DNA of 64,000 nt, taken from positions 87,779,187 through 87,843,186 of the forward strand of contig OZ026622.1 of assembly GCA_964020975.1 (NCBI GenBank), given 5' to 3'. Shown here in pieces: positions 60,649 through 64,000 of this stretch. A program made the translations under genes and the position numbers. Under the pieces are notes generated by a model that had not been told where the DNA came from, searched no databases, and saw nothing but the letters and a program-made list of their open reading frames with translations. Source of the stretch: Hermodice carunculata (Eukaryota; Annelida; Polychaeta; Eunicida; Amphinomidae). Within the stretch, counting starts at the first letter, position 1, and each line of letters opens with the position of its first letter.

Positions 60649-60681
60649 CGCCCCTCAATCAGCAAGAGGGGCCAGGGTATA

Positions 60682-60856
60682 CAGTGAAACCTGCTTAGAA
60701 GACAACCCCCAGGGATCACTGACCTGTGACCTCAGGAAAGGTGGTCTTTCATAGGAACTTAAATAACAAGGGAAGCAGCAAGCAAAGTAAACTGAAAAGG
60801 GGATCTTTCAAGAGGTGATCTCTCTCTGAAGTGGTCTTTCAAGACGGGGACCACTG
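60682..60856. mobile_element. Mariner/pogo-type miniature element, 175 bp
   Basis: Flanked by TA. Left CAGTGAAACCTGCTTAGAAG, right in reverse CAGTGGTCCCCGTCTTGAAA. The interior keeps GGTGGTCTTTCATAGGAACT. Confidence 0.82.
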
Positions 60857-61402
60857 TACAAAGACCACCAGACTTCAGACTTGGTATGTTCACACTTGAA
60901 TGTGAGCTCTTCTTCCAACAAATCTGCAAATGAACCTTTGTTCAAATGTGGCAATATAAAGGGATAATTGGGACTGTTAAGGAATGACTCAAATCACAGC
61001 TTCCATGCATACATAATTCTACACTGCAGGTACACAATTCCATAAATAACTTGAAAAGTTTTCGCTTAGAATGTTTCATACATGCCGTGACTCTCTGTGA
61101 CACACACCCAGGCCACGTGTTAATTATGCATAGTGCTGGCATCAAGAATGATTATGGGCATTGACAATTAAAAAGACTGCAAGTCATCACATTGTCCATA
61201 ATGATGGTACCAATGGTCCAATGATAAAATTTGTTGATGTTCACTTTTCAATTGAATTATACAAGTTAAAAATCTGTGGAAAATGTGCACATATTACCAG
61301 TATTAAGATATCTAAGTTCTACCATTGAAAAAAGGAGGGCTTCAATGGATTACTACCAAAACAGGAAAACATCTTCAGTCACCCACCCCATGTGTTGTTG
61401 CT

Positions 61403-61430
61403 ATGATGATGATGATGATGTTGATGATGA

Positions 61431-61473
<43 letters not shown>
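61403..61473. repeat. Compound microsatellite (ATG)n-(ATT)n
   Basis: About eight ATG units and then about fourteen ATT units. Produces spurious poly-Leu/Ile/Asp frames. Confidence 0.96.
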
Positions 61474-61477
<4 letters not shown>

Positions 61478-61485
61478 GCATCCAG

Positions 61486-61640
61486 CCCCCTCCTCTTTGT
61501 AACAAGACCACCCCTATAGTGACAGAAGGACCGCACATCAGAGGACTACACTACTGTGGAAATGGAACACTGTCTGCATCTCAGACTGGCCTCTGATGAA
61601 AAGGTGGTCTCTGGTGAGAGGGACCTTCGGGGTACCATTG
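61486..61640. mobile_element. Degraded mariner/pogo-type element
   Basis: CCTCTTTGTAACAAGACCAC and GGTGGTCTCTGGTGAGAGGG preserve the two subterminal motifs of the family; the outer ends are not clear. Confidence 0.45.
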
Positions 61641-62096
61641 AACATTGCCCAAAGAAAAAGATCTGTATAATAGTTCAAAAAGGAAATACATGCAATCTAA
61701 ATCAGTTTGATGATTTTGATCTGGTCTGATACAAGAAGTTGCAGCATGTCCTATAATAAATCATATGGCATTTTTTTCTGCCTGTTTGATTGTCAAATTT
61801 ATCAGACATTCTTAATTTAATTTCCCCCTATCACTGGGGGTGTTCTCAGGGAATTGTTCAAAAATTACTTGAGTCTAATCCTGAAGTAACATCAACCAAT
61901 CAAAACATTACCATAATATTTTGAGATTAAGTGACAGTGCACTATGAATTGAGAGACATGCTGATAGCCAAAAAACATTTAATTTCTCCATTTATAAAAA
62001 ACTGAGTATATCTGATTTGTTTATTCATATCACACCTGACACATTGTTACATTTGCAGAAATGTTACTTGTTATCTACATGGTCTGCTTTGTTCTT

Positions 62097-62131
62097 GAAT
62101 GAATGAATGAATGAATGAATGAATGAATGAA
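62097..62131. repeat. Microsatellite (GAAT)n
   Basis: About eight to nine GAAT units. Confidence 0.95.
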
Positions 62132-62248
62132 CTGTATTGACTTAAACAATTACATAAGAGATCTTGAGTAAAGGAGGTTGTCCCACCAGATCATAGTCAC
62201 TTGTAGTAAAATTTCACAATTACATAATTTTATAACTTTTTCAAACAC

Positions 62249-62274
62249 AAAAAAAAAAAAAAAAAAAAAAAAAA
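62249..62274. repeat. Poly-A tract
   Basis: About 26 consecutive A. Confidence 0.95.
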
Positions 62275-62595
62275 CCTAGGCACTACAGAGAACCCTGCCA
62301 TTTTATCTGACCCCAATGAGTCCTGCCCAAGACAGTGGCTGGCTCCCCATCCTCAGTCCTCAATATATTGGATCAAGCCCAGTCGGCAATTATAAATATC
62401 ATGCACAATTGTGTTAGAAAAATCAATACTGTCAAAACATTTATGTAACGCAGCTTTTGTCCGTGGCACTGAATCTGACACTCTTTAGCCAAGAATACTG
62501 GCCACTGTTCGCGTTATGAGCGAAAAATGTTCTGGGCCTAAAAACCTTAACTGGATAGCATCAATCAAAGATAGTAATGTGTACTCCAGTCCTAC

Positions 62596-62772
62596 CCGGT
62601 GTCCTGATTTGGCATGCTTGATGTAGGGCCAGTGATGTGGGTGAATTGTGCCATGGTGTCCAAGATAGAGGTCCATGCACATGTACGGGTCGGCTTTCCG
62701 CATCAGTCGTTCCCTCTCCATTCTTTCTGGTGATCCATGCTGGACGGGCATGTTCGTCTGCAGTTCCTTCAT
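62596..62772 (-). CDS. Putative first coding exon, 59 codons, possibly the FoxP N-terminus
   Basis: Starts at an ATG (62772-62770) preceded by an in-frame TAA in the same putative transcript and ends CACCGG followed by gtagga, a plausible donor in phase 0. The peptide is MKELQTNMPVQHGSPERMER, ERLMRKADPYMCMDLYLGHH, GTIHPHHWPYIKHAKSGHR. Several third positions are G or C and the frame contains no low-complexity or repeat sequence, unlike nearly every other open stretch here. I do not recognise the sequence as a known domain; it is rich in Met, His and basic residues. Strand and phase fit splicing to the FoxP exon at 46412-46573, which would read in frame through its E-N-G leader. It could instead belong to another minus-strand gene or be non-coding. 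The link to FoxP is inference. Confidence 0.42.
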
Positions 62773-62900
62773 GGATGGTATATCATAACAAAGTGTGCGA
62801 TCTTATTTAGAGTCCTATTCAGAGTATCGCTCGTCACAGCGTCCAAACCAGTGCACTTTAAGAGTTGTCTTCCAAATGAGCCAATGACTGCAGTTACTGG

Positions 62901-62911
62901 TTTTATATATA
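62901..62911 (-). promoter_or_regulatory. TATA-like motif upstream of the putative first exon
   Basis: On the minus strand this reads GTATATATAAAA, about 130 bp before the ATG at 62772. Initiation 25-35 bp downstream would give a 5' UTR of roughly 100 bases. An ATTGG lies downstream of the TATA motif rather than upstream, which is unusual. Confidence 0.3.
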
Positions 62912-63870
62912 CATGTTCATGTACTAGCAACACAATCTGGTGACATCATTGGGCATACACAGTGACAGGATGATCTTTCCAAATCTCAGGTTTTGCCATA
63001 ATAATAACAACAATCATTCTTCAATTTTAACTTCTTTTTTCACAAGTCTCCACGTCCAAAATTTTCAAGCTTGGTCTCCGTGAGAATCCCTGCAGGAGCA
63101 GCGTGCACCTGAACGTGTTTGCACTTGGGTAGGCACCACATTGACGCGAGTGTCAGTTTAGTAATTGTCTACACCTGTGACACTACTATTAGTAATAAGC
63201 TTATCCTCAACCCAAACCCGCACATGGTTCTGGCCAATCGTCAGTGTTCTCGCCAGATTGACAGTTGCAGAGACTGGTGTTGTACACAACCCTAAAGGAA
63301 CACACCACCCACTGATCAACAACAACAAAAAGAGAGAGAGACAGAAAAAAAAGACTCCCGATCTGTTTTGATCATAGAGTATGCACTGTGGATGCAGTGA
63401 CTGACTCAACCCCACTAACCCTCACACAGGTCTGTCAAAGTGGTGGACCATCTCGAGCATTTTCCCTGCCTCGGGCCTAGTTCTTTGCCTTCCAGTGGTC
63501 AGTGCAACTAAATATATACAATGTAATTTATAGTAACGTTGTAACTTGTCAAGCCCTCAGGTAACATCCTGTAAAATTACTTTATTTGTATCCCTATGTA
63601 TATGTCTATCACTAGTGTACATTAACTGTTCATGTATCTGTAAATAGATATATGGCGGTCTGATTGACGTCATAATCGTGAGTACTGGTGTCACAAACAA
63701 TAAGCTTGCATAAAAACTAATACTATTGCACAAACATGTATTCTCAAGCCAACTACTATTTACAATTTGGAAAACAGACTGTCACCATTCATTCTCAAAC
63801 CACCAAAAAAAGCACAGATACATTTGCTCATACATTTTTGTTATGAGAAAACAATCTGCATGAAAACTGT
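62912..63870. other. Putative 5' flank, no recognised feature
   Basis: AT-rich mixed sequence without recognisable genes or repeats, other than short A-rich runs near 63330-63352. Confidence 0.4.
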
Positions 63871-63951
63871 AAAAAGTCCCATTAATGTAGCATATCCAAG
63901 GTCAACAGGTAAACTGTTGACTCAGTTTGGTTCTAACCAGAACAAGGTTAA

Positions 63952-64000
63952 CACTTTCCCACTTGAATAAAGACTGAGGTAAGCTGTTGACCAGGAACAT
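63952..64000 (+). mobile_element. TTAA-type palindromic element running off the window end
   Basis: TTAA at 63948-63951, then ACTTTCCCACTTGAATAAAG, then GACTGAGGTAAGCTGTTGAC. A separate hairpin remnant (AGGTCAACAGGTAAACTG, then TTGACTCAGTTTGG) lies just before it at about 63898-63932. Confidence 0.6.

Larger units (their letters stand above)
46574..62595 (-). other. FoxP 5' intron, about 16 kb, crowded with miniature transposons
   Basis: Inferred interval between the exon at 46412-46573 and the putative first exon at 62596-62772. If the latter is not FoxP, this is simply upstream DNA. Outside the listed elements I see nothing definite in 47470-48920, 49160-49480, 50470-51220, 53500-55400, 55590-56510, 56900-57970, 58220-59000, 59100-59840, 60860-61400 and 61650-62095. 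Confidence 0.5.

Noticed and set aside
61276-61596. 106-codon plus-strand frame with Asp and Ile runs
   Set aside because: Produced by the ATG/ATT microsatellite and the end of a degraded miniature element.

Overview
The window is repeat-rich, AT-leaning nuclear DNA from an animal, probably a marine invertebrate with large introns. It has no bacterial-style gene packing, operons or CRISPR. The only protein-coding gene I recognise is on the minus strand: the 5' part of a forkhead box P (FoxP) transcription factor gene. Two exons identify it. The exon at 46412-46573 starts with a tandem Met-Met and an acidic, Ser/Thr/Asn-rich N-terminus like that of vertebrate FOXP1/2/4. The exon at 14946-15158 encodes the glutamine-rich block of FoxP, including VQQLLQQQVLSPQQLQQMMQ. 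A third small Q-rich exon lies at 226-279. A possible upstream first coding exon (59 codons, phase-compatible, with a TATA motif behind it) lies at 62596-62772. All junctions are phase 0. The zinc finger, leucine zipper and forkhead domain would lie beyond position 1, outside the window. Phylum cannot be settled from the sequence; the dispersed TGACCT/AGGTCA repeats and TA-flanked inverted-repeat elements suggest a lophotrochozoan or invertebrate deuterostome.

Layout. Positions 280-14945 form an intron of about 14.7 kb, with low-copy AGGTCA-type repeats at the left and four long minisatellite arrays between 5.8 and 13.8 kb. Positions 15159-46411 form an intron of about 31 kb. It contains a tRNA-derived SINE-like unit, a relatively repeat-poor stretch (about 18.6-24.3 kb) with a tight cluster of forkhead motifs, a large foldback element holding a pure (CT)98 tract, a second repeat-poor block (29.4-31.1 kb) dense in forkhead-like motifs, and many small DNA transposons. 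Positions 46574-62595 form an intron of about 16 kb that is crowded with miniature transposons. Positions 62773-64000 are probable 5' flank.

The most striking structure that is not coding is a family of about 232-bp elements, flanked by TTAA, with terminal inverted repeats CCCTTTCCCCCTTGAA or CTCTTTCAGTGCCAA and a nearly perfect internal palindrome with arms of about 32 bp. They look like piggyBac-type miniature elements. At least fifteen whole or broken copies are visible. One copy carries another transposon exactly at the tip of its palindrome, one carries a different element in its body, and one terminus has seeded a 19-bp tandem array. A second family (CAGT... termini, TA flanks, about 178 bp) is mariner/pogo-like and includes a 1.49-kb version with a long unrelated core. 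No retroviral, LTR, LINE or Polinton coding sequence was recognised. Everything here comes from reading the sequence; no alignment or database search was run.
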